Shown here: positions 34,973 through 45,851 of the stretch, one piece after another
How the letters are laid out: each line of letters begins with the position of its first letter
Position numbering within the stretch: the stretch's first letter is position 1
DNA from: Stratiolaelaps scimitus
Lineage: Eukaryota; Arthropoda; Arachnida; Mesostigmata; Laelapidae
Assembly: GCA_019614645.1 (NCBI GenBank)
Contig: JABWDB010000009.1
Coordinates: 11,101,023 to 11,165,022 of the forward strand
Direction of reading: 5' to 3'
DNA length: 64,000 nucleotides
The notes under the pieces: generated by a model
What the model saw: only the letters and a program-made list of their open reading frames with translations
Told to the model about the DNA's origin: nothing
The model's database searches: none
Translations under genes and position numbers: made by a program

Positions 34973-36790
34973 ACAATTCGCAGCTAAATGACCCGGGATG
35001 ACGTTTGCTCGCTGATATCGACTCGTTAAGTTCCAATGAAGTCTCTGCATATTTAGTAAAATCGGGAATGTATTCTAATAGAAAGACCTCTGTGATTTCT
35101 ATAGAATATAGATGTTGGTTGAAATATACGCCCCGACAGCAGTCCTGAAGAAGAATCGACGTACACGCATTTAGCAATAGAAAGTCTGGCATTGACTGTC
35201 TACCACCTACTCCTCGGTCACTTGTCTCATTATCCACCTTGATTGAATTTAAGTTAGATGGCTTGGCTAACTAATTCCTTCTAAGCAGTCTGGTTGTATT
35301 GATGGTCGTCTTATCAGTACGACCTGGTCAATTTTCGGGACTTCCATGTTTGTCACAACTCCCAGCTTCTAAGAGTTTCAGATCTAGTGGTAAATGTTGA
35401 ACTTAGCGAACAACAAAGTTCGAAGAATCGATATATCTACTCCAGCGAATTCTTCTAATCAACAACGTCAGTAACATTTGATTATGTTCAGATCTATGGA
35501 TCAGGGATGTCTGTTGCTTCGAAATAATCCTGTCCCTGTGTACGTTGGTCTTGGTTGATATTTTGCTTCAGACAGTTAACGGGTGAACAACCAGCAGAAA
35601 AGCCACTCCTCGTGCTCCAACAGCGGCATGCAATTAATAATAATCATTTGACTTAATTCCAATTAGATCTAAGTTCGTCGTCTAAATTTAATCTGTACAG
35701 TTCCCTAATAAGGTCAATTTTAGTGTTGCAGTGGTTACAACAGTTACAGAACGAGCACTGGAAGGAGCATTGGCACCTTCATATTTTTCACTGATATCGC
35801 TCAACCTTAATATGAATTCGGTCAACAATCAACTTGGTACTTCCAGTAGTTTGAGCTTGTATGCTATGAAAAACAGCTTCGTTTTATCAATATCACTTTA
35901 TTACTTACCGTATTCTCACCACATAGCGCCACCTTCGACTTGGCTGGCCTAATTTTTTTATACCAAGTTTGAATTAACCATGCTTAGTCATTCCCTCGAC
36001 GTATGCCCCATTTCGGACTTTAGCTGATAAGGAAATGAAGGAAACTGAAACAGCACTAACTATGCAATATAACTATTATGTGTATCGGAAAGAGCGAAGC
36101 GAAATTATGTACAGTTCGATAGTACAGCAATCTGTACAGATTGTCATTCCTATTCATACTCCTGACGGTCTGTGCCCTCGGATCTGAATTGGTCGCGTTG
36201 AGTGACAAGATGTTTACAGCATCTTTCTTCACATAAGCTATAAGTGCAACTCTCATCTAGTTCGTGATATTCCTGTGCCTCGTACGACAGACGATGGGAT
36301 CCATGTACCACGGACCTGGTGACACGTCAGTGACTATTCCTGTTAGTACGTTTCTGCTAGCGTTCAAACCACTCAAACTTCATTATATTTGCCCGCTCAT
36401 GAGTCGCCAAATTCCCGATGCATTCTGACCTTCAATTGAAACACCGGTCCACAAAGATAAAGATAAGAGTAATGTTGACAACGACAGGCCTTTGGCGCAG
36501 GGATCCACTGCGTATTGGAAAGACTTCCTGCGAACCACACTTCTACTCCGACCTAGCAATAAATACATGTGCTTGATAACGCACACGCATGGCTCCGTGA
36601 GTAGAAAATATGCGAATACGCAGCTGGTGTGGGACTCCTGTTTTGTATTTTGTATGTTGGACTTCTGAGGGTGTAATACAGTAATTCTACGCGGATAATC
36701 TAAAGATATACACACACACACCTATACATACGTCATAGGGCCAGTTTCCTCTCCAATCGGCCATTGATGTTATTGCAGAACCGTGCCATA
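34973..36790. other. Gene-poor region after the GNAT cluster
   Basis: No supported gene, RNA or repeat was found in this 1.8 kb; frames are short and lack motifs. Confidence 0.4.
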
Positions 36791-36796
36791 TAAACG

Positions 36797-37440
36797 ATGA
36801 CATGTAAATTGCTACTCCAAACTGTGTCGTGCTCTCCACTGTTCAAAGCAACTATGAATATGAAATACTCATCGACGGTGAGCCCATTGAATCCAAATAG
36901 CTCCACACGTCATCTCGGAGTAATTGTTACCATTAATCTGGACTTGAGCATACACGTAACGGAGATCGCACGTACGATCAGACGCTCGACTGTGTAACAC
37001 CAACATTTAGGCGCTTTATCATTCAACGATTCAAAATTTTACGAACGACAGTATTCTACGTAGGAGTATGATGGTTTCGAACCCACCAATTTCTCTGTGG
37101 TCTGGCGAGCATATCTGAGAAAGCATATTGAAGTTGGCTTCATCTCCCTCTGCCGATTAGCGATTTACGTAACACTGCTGATCTATGATTATACAACACA
37201 CAACTAAACAACGACACCATCGACAGATTACTTGAGATAAGTCTAAAAACTTAGCGAGGCGGACTGTCAGTACGTACGAAGTCAGTAGCTAGTAACAAAA
37301 TTGGAACGGATAAGCAATATGTTCGCCTGGAGAGCTGCCCGTCTGGTCACCGAATGAGTTAAATTAAATTACGAGGTTTGGGGACCTGCACTAAGCGCCT
37401 CAGTATAAAAGTTACGCTATCTTACAAATGGTGTCTTTAA
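36797..37440 (+). pseudogene. Degenerate non-LTR retrotransposon reverse transcriptase fragment (Jockey/CR1-like)
   Basis: The frame from 36797 reads NPNSSTRHLGVIVTINLDLS then HVTEIARTIRRSTV. That is the conserved segment after the RT palm in Jockey/CR1-type elements (the 'K-YLGV-ID--L-F--H' block and following helix). The frame ends at a stop near 36997. Weaker downstream similarity is broken by several stops. No poly(A) tail or target duplication was identified. Confidence 0.6.
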
Positions 37441-40400
37441 ATATAGAAGTCTAGATTTCATTATGCACACCGCAAGCCTACTCGGCCAATTTTTTTAAAA
37501 ATTAGAAATTGCAATTTCTTAAAATTTTAGAAACTGTAACCTCTATCGAGATGCTTTGTTATTGAATTTGTTATTGCAGAAAGTTCTGTCAGTTTTTCCT
37601 GATAAGCGACTATTTCAATTGTTCCTGTCTTCGACTGGTACCACATCATACACAGCGAAAAAAAATACGGCGACTTTCTACCTGATGCTGTCCAGTAGAC
37701 ATTTGCTATCCGAGTAAGTTTTGCGTCGTTGCTGTGGCCTATAGAGGCGCGTGTCTACTGTCGATAGATCGACGGGGGGGGGATCCGCGTCCCTCTCTCT
37801 CTCTCTCTCTTCCTAAGGAAGCTCAACAAACAGCGGCCGTTTGTCACACGAGGCACGTCCATGTCCGAAGAACGGGTGAATGATTGCGTCCTATCTGATC
37901 GAGGTTTATGTACACATCTACGATGTCTACATAGATCGCTAGCGCCTGAGGAATAAGATCAAGGCCTTCTGCCTGGAATGAAACACACAAAGAAGACATA
38001 TCAGGGCCCTCAGCTGAGCCGGCCTAAGCTGACAATAGAATGTCGTTGCCGGAGTACCACTGCAAGGTTCGGAGGAAGGCGACGGCGATTGAAGCAAGGC
38101 ATTCAATTCATTTGCAGGCAGATCCAGTCTCTCATCAGATAGCATAGTATGTCTATCTACAATACGAAACTACTTGAGAAGCACTTCTGGCCAGAGCAAA
38201 ATACGACGTTGTTCGGACGACAAAAGAGGCGTTACCTTCGACTGTATTGTCGATGCCATGTAAACAAGATATAATATAATACAATATGGGGTTTCAAATT
38301 GTCGATGTAAAGTGTCCACTTCTGCGACTACGACCAGAAGGGAAGCAAGAAAAATTCACTTTGGTCGCTTTCAATCTTCTCGAAAAATGCTCAAATTTGA
38401 TCAGATTTTAGTGCAGATGGTCATGGATGCGTGTACATACAGGGCCCTGTTACGCTGTGTATCCACTGCGACGCTATGAGGCGAGACGATCGAGTTCGCT
38501 CGACTGAAACGACACATCCAGGAAACGCACATGCGTTCTGAGGCAGCACTTGTATTCATAGTCTTCTATTGTTAACTTTTTACCTTGGCTCGATGTGGAC
38601 ACAGAGCGCACAATACAAGCGGAATAAGGAAAATATCTGAACGAGGATCAACTGTGTCTCCTCCACTCCCCAAGAGTGGTTATCAAGCTAGGCCTTGTAT
38701 GAGCGAAGGTCGAGCTGCCTCAGACCCTTAGGAAAAGCTGTTTTTCGCCACTTGGGGGAGCCCAACATTAGGACAGCCTTTCCTTCGCTTTTGTTTCCAT
38801 CAACCACCCAGCTCGATTTATATTCATCGAGCGGAGTCATCCGGCGTCGACGAACCCAATGTAACCCATTGTCGTCGGCACCAAATCTAGCGCCGTCCAA
38901 TAAAGGTTGGCGTTTTTCTCGAAACCAATCAAACGCGTATGTGATCCGTGAAAGGAAGTAACGCGAAGTGAAATGGCGAGAAACTGAAGTTCGTAGCGAC
39001 TTCTCATCAATTCGGTGGTTGGTTGACGCAAACGCTCGCCATCACATTTCCTTAGCCTCGGCTGTTTTTCTTGTCACTGCGTTTCTGCATTAAGTCCACG
39101 GAAATGGCGGGGGTTGCATGCGACTTATTTTCTTTCTTTGTTATGTTCTTGTGTTAACGTGGGACCTGGCATGACGTCTGCGGCTGAAGGCGCAGGCGTG
39201 CAAGGCGTCCACTATATGAATAGACCCATTACTGTAAAGCGAAATGTCTAGCTAGACTAATATTTTTCTTACCTCATTTGAGATACAACGTACGTCCAGA
39301 TATGCTCACGGTTCAATTCGTTCGAGTCGCACCCATTAGGTCATAGCTCTGCAGCGAACAGACAGGATCCCCTCACTACCTGCATTTCGCTATTATTGTT
39401 TATTATTTTTCTTTCTCCTGCTAGTTTTCTAAATCTTTGAATTTGAGACCAGCTCCACTCACTCGTAATGCGACGAGGGCAAATCAACACCGCCTTCATG
39501 CATTTACTATATAGGTGATAAAAAGATGACTCTGCAATTTTTCTTACTCGCAGCTGTATGATTAGCTTAACCTGATACATGTTGACTGCTGGCTGATCAG
39601 TGCATCAGCCCTTGGCAACAGGGCGAAGTATGTTCGTATCCGTTCGTACTATACCTGCATCAAGTTTATCTGACACGTGCAATACCGGGCCTTTCAGCAC
39701 AGTGTCTCCCAATTTGTGGCCACTGCGACTCGTTGAGATGCTAGTACTGCAGCGCGGTGCATACGTGATCAAATGCGAACCATACGTCCGGTCCACTAGC
39801 CGTCATTTACTCTATTAATTTAATCAGACACTGGAAGTCAGGGAAAGCACCGTGTGTCACCAATAATTTATTCAATTAGAGAAATAAACGCTCGATAACT
39901 CACAGATAGAGCCGTCACCCCAGCAATGTGTCTCTGAAGATTAAATATAATAGATAATACTGACGTAAGCCAAGCTCTTCTAAACAGCTACTTGTTCTAG
40001 CTGTACGCAGAGCTAGACAGGCCAAATGAGGCCAGTTTCACTTCAGGACTTTAAAGGCTTTCAAACTATCATTCGAGTCTATAATATTTACAGATTCGCA
40101 TTAAAGTGCAGTTTATTTTTCAGCCGCAAATGTTGCCAAAGACGAACTTTAAATGTGGGTATGACATTTTCTAACTATTCATAATTTAATATTTTCATTT
40201 AAGGTTCCTGAAATTAATGATCTAGTTAAATGATCAACACTTAATTATACGGGAACGGTTTCGTCTACCCGTGCACCGCATTTAGTAATGTCCAAGCACG
40301 CCCAAATGAACTCATTGCCTCTGGTACAAGGGAGACCATAAGCGCACGCTACATCTTGAAATGTATCAGCGGATTATAGACCGATATCGATAGACTTTTA

Positions 40401-41249
40401 TGAATACCCTGTCCTATTTTAAAGGCATTTCGCTATATCCCAGCCAATGAACTCAGCCACTTACGATTCGGCAAATAAAGGTTCGCAGATATATATATAT
40501 CTTCGTTTCTTTTTAAACACTCACTTACAGCTATTTTCTCTTCTATGTGAACCGTTTCATCAATCATACGACAGGATAGCCTACCTTATAAACCGCTTCT
40601 ACTTATTTTAAATAAGATTATAGATTTATTGATAAATAATGTGAGTTTTTAGGTATACAATAATTAGAGACGTAGTTGAGGGCCGAAGCTGTCATGGAGC
40701 CGAGGGAGGCGATAACATTGCCTCTCTGCACAGCGAGAGAAAGGCTTTGCAAGAGGAGGCATCCTGCAGGCTTGTCGCCGGCGGTGCGGCTCAGCTTATG
40801 GTAGACTCCTTCAACGCCTTACACTTTCTTTGTGTGTGTTTTGTATACCGCGGGTAGTCGGTCCTACGTTTTGCTTAGGGTCTTGGAGGGTGACCGAATG
40901 GTGCGCTTCGACCAGTGAGGATGCTCGTCTCGAAATTGAGGCCGATGACCTCATCGGTCATCTTACCAGCAGAGGCTTCATGAAGTAACGCTTCTTCTCC
41001 CGATGCTTGTCACCGAACACCGCTAGCTTATATGAATCCGTCTAGCGAATGAATATGCCTAATGATAGATTCATCAATTAATAAGCCTCTGGGGATATAC
41101 CCGAGTCGAAAAATAACGGCCCTTATCGAATCATTCGTACATGCAGTGAAATGGTCTTAGCTTTGTCTGTCGTTTTCGATGGCAGGGTATTATACTCTCG
41201 CGTGAGACCGTCGTATTTGTTGCCCTTGATTTTCGCAAGGTGATCCAAA
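37441..41249. other. Gene-poor region left of the palindromic array
   Basis: Contains a (CT)n tract near 37793-37811 and IR4 copy 4. Open frames near 38695-39031 and 39341-39818 have no recognisable domain. The minus-strand frame 41123-41353 lies at the edge of the inverted X block. Confidence 0.5.
40663..40800 (+). repeat. Interspersed repeat family IR4, copy 4
   Basis: Blocks GACGTAGTTGAGGGCCGAAG, GCTGTCATGG, CCGAGGGAGGCGATAACATT and GCCTCTCTGCACAGCGAGAG match the other copies in order, with more divergence. Confidence 0.6.
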
Positions 41250-42163
41250 TGGAGCGAGTTTGAGAGGTCAGACCTGAAGATTATTTGAACAGATGCGAGT
41301 AGCATGCAGACGTCCAACATGATACGGAAATGCCTAGAGAAGAGGTACTGCACATATTTGGATTGAGTTATTGATCTGAAGTAAGGTACGTAGGCTCATT
41401 TTTCTATCTCTAGCCACCCCCGCTTCTATCGGCAACTATATCGGTTAAGGAAGTGTTATAAATATGGTAGCCCTATATATATTTTAGTCCCTGCTTCACT
41501 GCATGGATGCCAACGAACCGTATCGTAATTTATTTTTTATACATTAAGCATAAACTGTCTAATACAGAGTACCCTAACACTGATCCAGCTAGTCACGAGA
41601 GGAATGACTCCTAACAGGTGAAACAATCAAGCCTTTGGGTTTAATCATGCAGAGCATATGCGATATCGTCACTCGATTGGCTATTCAATCGTTTAATTGA
41701 CAAAGGAAGCTGAATGACGCAGATAGGGTGAGAGTACGCCTCGTTACAACGGCCTACCTCATCTTTCGTCTGAGTTCTCATTGAAGTCTTTAGTTTAAGA
41801 GGATCACTGCGTAGGGGATGGTCCGACAGCCTAGAGGTGCGCTATTTCGTGGAACAGAACGTGTACCGTCTAGCTCACAGTCAACGACGACGGCCGCAGG
41901 AGCGGCGGGGGCTGCTGCCCCTGGCTGACAAAATCAAAACAAATGGTTGCCGACAGGTCTGTCTGGCCGTTGACAAGCCGATGCCTGTTAGCCTACATAG
42001 ACCAATGCAGTAAGGTAGTCATATTGAGATAGGATGACTCGGTAGCGTACAGGCTGTGACATCGTTCGGGATTTAACAGCTGATCGAATATTCGTTCATC
42101 TGCTCCCAGTGCCGACTGTATGTGAACTGTTAAACGACTCAATAGAATAAATCACTGAGCTAG
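41250..42163 (-). repeat. Inverted, diverged outer arm (X block) at the left edge of the array
   Basis: The reverse complement of this stretch aligns with the intergene spacer 47868-48830 with substitutions and indels throughout. Shared words include CGATGTCACAGC/CGATGTCACGTA regions, TGTTAGCCTAC and CACAGTCGGCA-type ends near 42115. It makes the first palindrome longer (arms about 3.9 kb) and is clearly older than the tandem amplification. Confidence 0.65.
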
Positions 42164-42168
42164 CAAAA

Positions 42169-42438
42169 ATCGAACTTCGGAACTTAACCATCATTAGCAA
42201 CTATGAAGGGCAGAAGAAGAAGATTGCATTGATTCCAACTATTAATCATACACGTCTTGTAAGCAAGACATATAATACGATTATGGATAATACTGGCTCA
42301 GCAAAAAATCTTCGCAAAAGGAGCATCCAGGAAACAGAGCATCCAGATATGTCCCGATCTATAAGAGAAGCGAACCAAGGGACGATGGCGAAATTTCTAA
42401 ATAACGCCGGGAGACTATTGTGGTCTATAATCTTATAA
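42169..42438 (+). pseudogene. Conserved reading-frame fragment in the array, function unknown (unit 1)
   Basis: An open frame ending LNNAGRLLWSIIL is kept in all four plus-strand arms (also 49084-49352, 56018-56286, 62966-63231; the last ends one residue early). In unit 1 the frame continues upstream in phase across a TAA into the X block (VCELLNDSIE, stop, ITELAK), so it looks like the remains of a longer protein. No family recognised. Confidence 0.35.
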
Positions 42439-42835
42439 GTAAAAAATACTTACTGAGGCTATTCAGTATAATTGGAGAGGATGCATTTGTTTTTTAAATA
42501 GATTTTAAAAAAGGCGAGCAAGTTTTTCCATAACACTGCTCAAGGTGACTGTAAATTATCCCTTATCCTTATGACTGATTGTCATTCATCACACTCATGA
42601 CGATATCGTTCCTACGTTAGAATTATACATATTTAGACGGTACTACGTTGTCGCCGTATAGTCACTCTGTTATGGCCGTCATCGAGTACGCACAGGCAAA
42701 ATAGCACAACATTGCTGATATTGTTTGTTGCCCCACAGTCTATCAATGGCAACTCTTTCCGATTAAGCACCCCTATAATCTGACGCCTACTCCGACGATA
42801 GGTTCAGGTCCTCACCCTCGGATAACTCTCACTTA

Positions 42836-42860
42836 ACTATACATATATATATATATATAG
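42836..42860 (+). promoter_or_regulatory. TATA-type core promoter of the secreted Cys-rich gene, copy 1
   Basis: A TA run (CTATACATATATATA...) sits about 80 nt before the ATG, followed by TCAATCTG, which could serve as an initiator. It recurs at every copy: 47395-47413 (-), 49751-49770, 54330-54347 (-), 56686-56704, 61277-61295 (-) and 63632-63650. The TA run length differs between copies and is longest here. Confidence 0.5.
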
Positions 42861-42939
42861 AGGCCAAGTGCAACTTCAATCTGTCTGTTCGTGTACAGTT
42901 GTATTTCTATCGCTTCACAGAACTCGATTGGCAAGCGTA

Positions 42940-43763
42940 ATGTCTACGATGCATTTCGTTGTCGCCGTTCTTGCAGCAATAACTTTAATTAGCATTGACA
43001 AGGGAGCCTCTCAACCCAGCTTTTCATCGATGCCAGACATCTGTTCACGTCTTGCGGGCTCGATGAAAATAAGCGAAGCTTTTCAGTGCTTACGCCGATA
43101 TGGAGAGCCGGCTCCCCGTAACATCCAAAAATGCGGAAATAGACTCATAGACTTTGCCGAGCAACAGTGCAAGCCTTACGGTGGTCTTTTCTCCGCGAGG
43201 ATTCGTCAAGGTAACCCACGGATTGCATGTACATGGTCTTGTATATCAACAGTGAATACCGTAGTTCAAGCACCAGGTTTCATAGAATAACTAATAACGT
43301 AACGGAAGTGTGATACCACGTCCCTCAACTGAACCTCATTATACCCACTGGCACTTCTTGCTATATTGTAGCTTCCAATGGGCATCATACGACAAGGATC
43401 AGTGCATATATCAGAGTATGCTCTTTCTCAATGGAAGCGAATCGACATGTGTATGCACATATAACAAACAATAAAGGGCAGTCCATAGAACACCAAAGAA
43501 AGAGTGATATTACTTACCATTTTTAATCACTTGTGTCTTCCGCCATTGTTCATCTGTTTGTAGAAGATTCATGGGACGAGAGCACCATGACTGGGTATCG
43601 AACCGCCGCAAGCATCAGCGATCCTCATTCGCTGGAACTTGCCTGTCTTACCAGGAACCAAAGCCTTGTCTGCCAGTGCTGCAGGCTCGGACCGTGCACC
43701 CTACCAGAGGTTCTCACTTACTGCTTTCGTCCACCGCCGCCTGAATCAGTGATGTCGTTCTAG
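42940..43763 (+). CDS. Secreted cysteine-rich protein, copy 1 (two exons)
   Basis: Exon 1 42940-43210, exon 2 43564-43763. Donor CAAG|GTAACC and acceptor TTCATCTGTTTGTAG|AA join in phase (G + AA = Glu), giving 156 aa. The N-terminus MSTMHFVVAVLAAITLISI is a signal peptide with likely cleavage after KGAS; an in-frame ATG at 42949 is an alternative start. The exon 1 part of the mature protein has four cysteines (DIC, AFQC, IQKC, EQQC). Exon 2 adds six (LELAC, SLVCQCC, GPC, TYC) and a proline-rich tail FRPPPPESVMSF. If the intron is kept, the frame runs on to 43290, adding a C-x3-C pair, for 116 aa. No family recognised; the spacing loosely recalls tick microplusin-type peptides but this is weak. 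AATAAA follows at 43819-43824. This copy differs from the others in the retained-intron end (Glu instead of Lys). Confidence 0.7.
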
Positions 43764-43818
43764 TGAATTCGCGGTGTGCCAATACAATGAATACGGTTAT
43801 ACATAATTGGCGTGGAAT

Positions 43819-43824
43819 AATAAA
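43819..43824 (+). promoter_or_regulatory. AATAAA poly(A) signal of the secreted Cys-rich gene, copy 1
   Basis: AATAAA 56 nt after the exon 2 stop; an equivalent motif follows each of the other complete copies. Confidence 0.6.
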
Positions 43825-44209
43825 GCAAGTTTAAATATATATCTTCTTGTTATCGCTATTAATATGCTCTCTAAGACTAAAATAGAGCAGAAGGTTAACT
43901 TTGTTGAAGAGGTTTAAAATATGTCGAAAAGGTTCTTTAAAAATCAGTTCGTTAGAAGTTGAACATTTTTGTTGGACCCTAGTTGATTCCAAATGGAAAA
44001 ACGGTTTTCTCTATCGAACGGAATATAGATCGACTCGTTATCAGCATGCTACATTGTTCTGCCTCAGTCAGAACGTCGACCGTAATGGCAGACATTAATT
44101 ACCCACTAGTATTCGCCCAATGAGCCAGTTTCTTAGCTAGAACTATTGTAGTTTATTTTTCAGACTAACCTCCGTTCAATGGAATGCTACTAGTGTATAA
44201 TAAAATGGT

Positions 44210-44434
44210 CTAACGAATAAAGATATAACGAAGATTGACCGAGAATATGTGGGCGCTTCTAGGATCCCCCAAGCCACGCGGACCTTCAAAATCAAAACCC
44301 ATCTCAGAGGTCAACGCAGCTGAGCTCTTAGTACCAGAACTATTCGAGAACGGAAGTGTTGACCTTCCTTTATTCGAGCCATCAACCATTTTTCTGACTC
44401 CAAAATAACAGCCGAGGAACTCCTTCTCCAGCAA
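44210..44434 (-). CDS. Uncharacterised arm ORF, left arm, unit 1
   Basis: A frame with GCYFGVRKMVDGSNKGRS, TKSSAAL, FDFEG and HIFSVNLRY has a partner in the right arm at 45852-46088. The arms differ at many bases, yet no stop is introduced and the length differences (12 nt for TSEM, 6 nt for two residues missing here) keep the frame, which suggests coding. There is no ATG at the start, so it may be an internal exon. No family recognised. Confidence 0.35.
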   Translation of the reverse strand: MLEKEFLGCYFGVRKMVDGSNKGRSTLPFSNSSGTKSSAALTSEMGFDFEGPRGLGDPRSAHIFSVNLRYIFIR

Positions 44435-44477
44435 CAGAAGTCTTGCACCCTAAGTTAGTAATCACTAATCAGCCAGG

Positions 44478-45420
44478 GCCTTCAACCTGGGTCGTTCCAC
44501 ATCGGTCCAAGACGCATCAAGGAATGCTAAGCAAACATTGGACGGCGTCTCGAACTGGATGGACCAAGTCGGACTGGCTATGACATCAGAAAAGAGTCAG
44601 TGTATCCTCTTGACGTGGAAGAAGCGTTTCGCGGCCCCTGCGTGAAGCTCAATGACAGCCAGATTAAGGTGGTCAAGGCGTACACCTCGGCAAAGGCCTG
44701 AGTGGAAGGTATCACCTAGTCAAGGCCTCTACCAGAGCCAGTAAGACGGCCAATGACATTGCTCGAATACTTCCAAACGTCAATGGCCCAAGAGGTGCAG
44801 GCCAACGCAGACTACAAACGTCTGTTGTCGAATCCGTCGCCCTCTTCGGCGTTCCGGTATAGATGAAGAAGACCCAAACGACGAAAGGAAGAAAACAGGA
44901 GAACCCAGCTGTATTTTATTGATAACGAAAGCTCACAGACAGTCAGCACTTCAGCGGCCGTAGTGCTGGCCAGGCCCCCACCATAGGATCTCGTGAAGAA
45001 AAGGACACGAACCTGGAACGACGGAATTTCCAAAGAGGCGGCTCGTGAGGACACGCTCGGTAGCTGGCAACAGGAGTGGGAGCTTCTGCCACCTGGGGCT
45101 CCCGGGGCGTTTGTACGGGACCTAATCCCGGACATCTGAAGCTGACTGGACAGACCCGGTGGCGAGGTCGATCATTTTATTACTCAGTTGATCACTGGCC
45201 ACAGGAATTTTCAACTGTTCTTTCCGCGCATTGGACGAGTCCCCTCGACCTCGTGCCTGTACTGCGATCACGGAGCGGAAGACGACGCGGCATACACCTT
45301 GCTGGTGTGGGCGAAGTTCGAGGACGCTCGCACATGTATTCCTTGCATTCTTGAACAACTGGGAAAATGGAACCTCCTCGTTCTAGATATTGTATTGAGA
45401 ATGTCATCATCAGACACAAT
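44478..45420 (+). pseudogene. R1-like non-LTR retrotransposon fragment at the palindrome centre, unit 1
   Basis: Translation in shifting frames gives WMDQVGLAMTSEKSQCILLT, ASKTANDIARILPNV-type and VESVALFGVP blocks of the RT. Then come WQQEWELLPPGAPGAF, FITQLITGHGNFQ and SCLYCDHGAEDDAAYTLL. These match the RT C-terminus and CCHC-like region of R1/LOA-type elements. Stops and frameshifts make it inactive. Its 5' part (to about 44855) is also the inner end of the left arm. Confidence 0.75.
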
Positions 45421-45775
45421 TGTCGCCGAAGAGGGCAACGGATTCGGCAACAGGCGTTTGTAGTCTGCGTTGGCCTGCACCTCTTGGACCATGGACGTTC
45501 GGAAGTATTCGAGCAATGTCATTAGCCGTCTTACTGGCTTTGGCAGTGGCCTGGACTAGGTCATACCTTCCACTCAGGACTTTGTCGAGATGTACGCCTA
45601 AGTAGCTGGCGCCCTTGACCACCTTAATCTGGCTGCCATTGAGTTTCACGCAGGGGTCACGAAACGGCTTCTTCCCCGTGAGGAGGATACACTGACTCTT
45701 TTCTGGCGCCATAGCCAGTCCGACTTGGTCCGTCCAGTCCGAGACCGCCTCCAACGTTTGGTTAGCATTCCTTGA
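45410..45775 (-). pseudogene. Inverted R1-like reverse transcriptase fragment, right arm, unit 1
   Basis: A 114-residue open frame reads LAMAPEKSQCILLTGKKPF, VKGASYLGVHLDKVLSGRY, ANDIARILPNVHGPRGAG and VAESVALFG. It is the inverted and better preserved counterpart of 44478-44855. It is truncated at both ends, so not a working enzyme. Confidence 0.75.
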
Positions 45776-45851
45776 TGAGCCTTGGAGCGATGTCGAACGA
45801 TCCAGGTTGAAGGCCCTCGCTGATTAGTGATTATTAACTTAGTGTGCAAGG

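Noticed and set aside
43558..43700. tRNA-like B box (GGTTCGATACC on the minus strand) inside exon 2 of the Cys-rich gene
   Set aside because: No matching A box or stems; it overlaps a coding exon conserved in all copies.
43901..44098. ORF starting MLKRFKICRKGS, repeated in every arm
   Set aside because: Lies downstream of the AATAAA of the Cys-rich gene. Its C-terminus changes by frameshift between units, and its repetition only reflects the array.
45076..45358. Several overlapping frames on both strands at the palindrome spacer
   Set aside because: They are shadows of the R1-like fragment, whose true frame contains the SCLYCDHGAEDD block.
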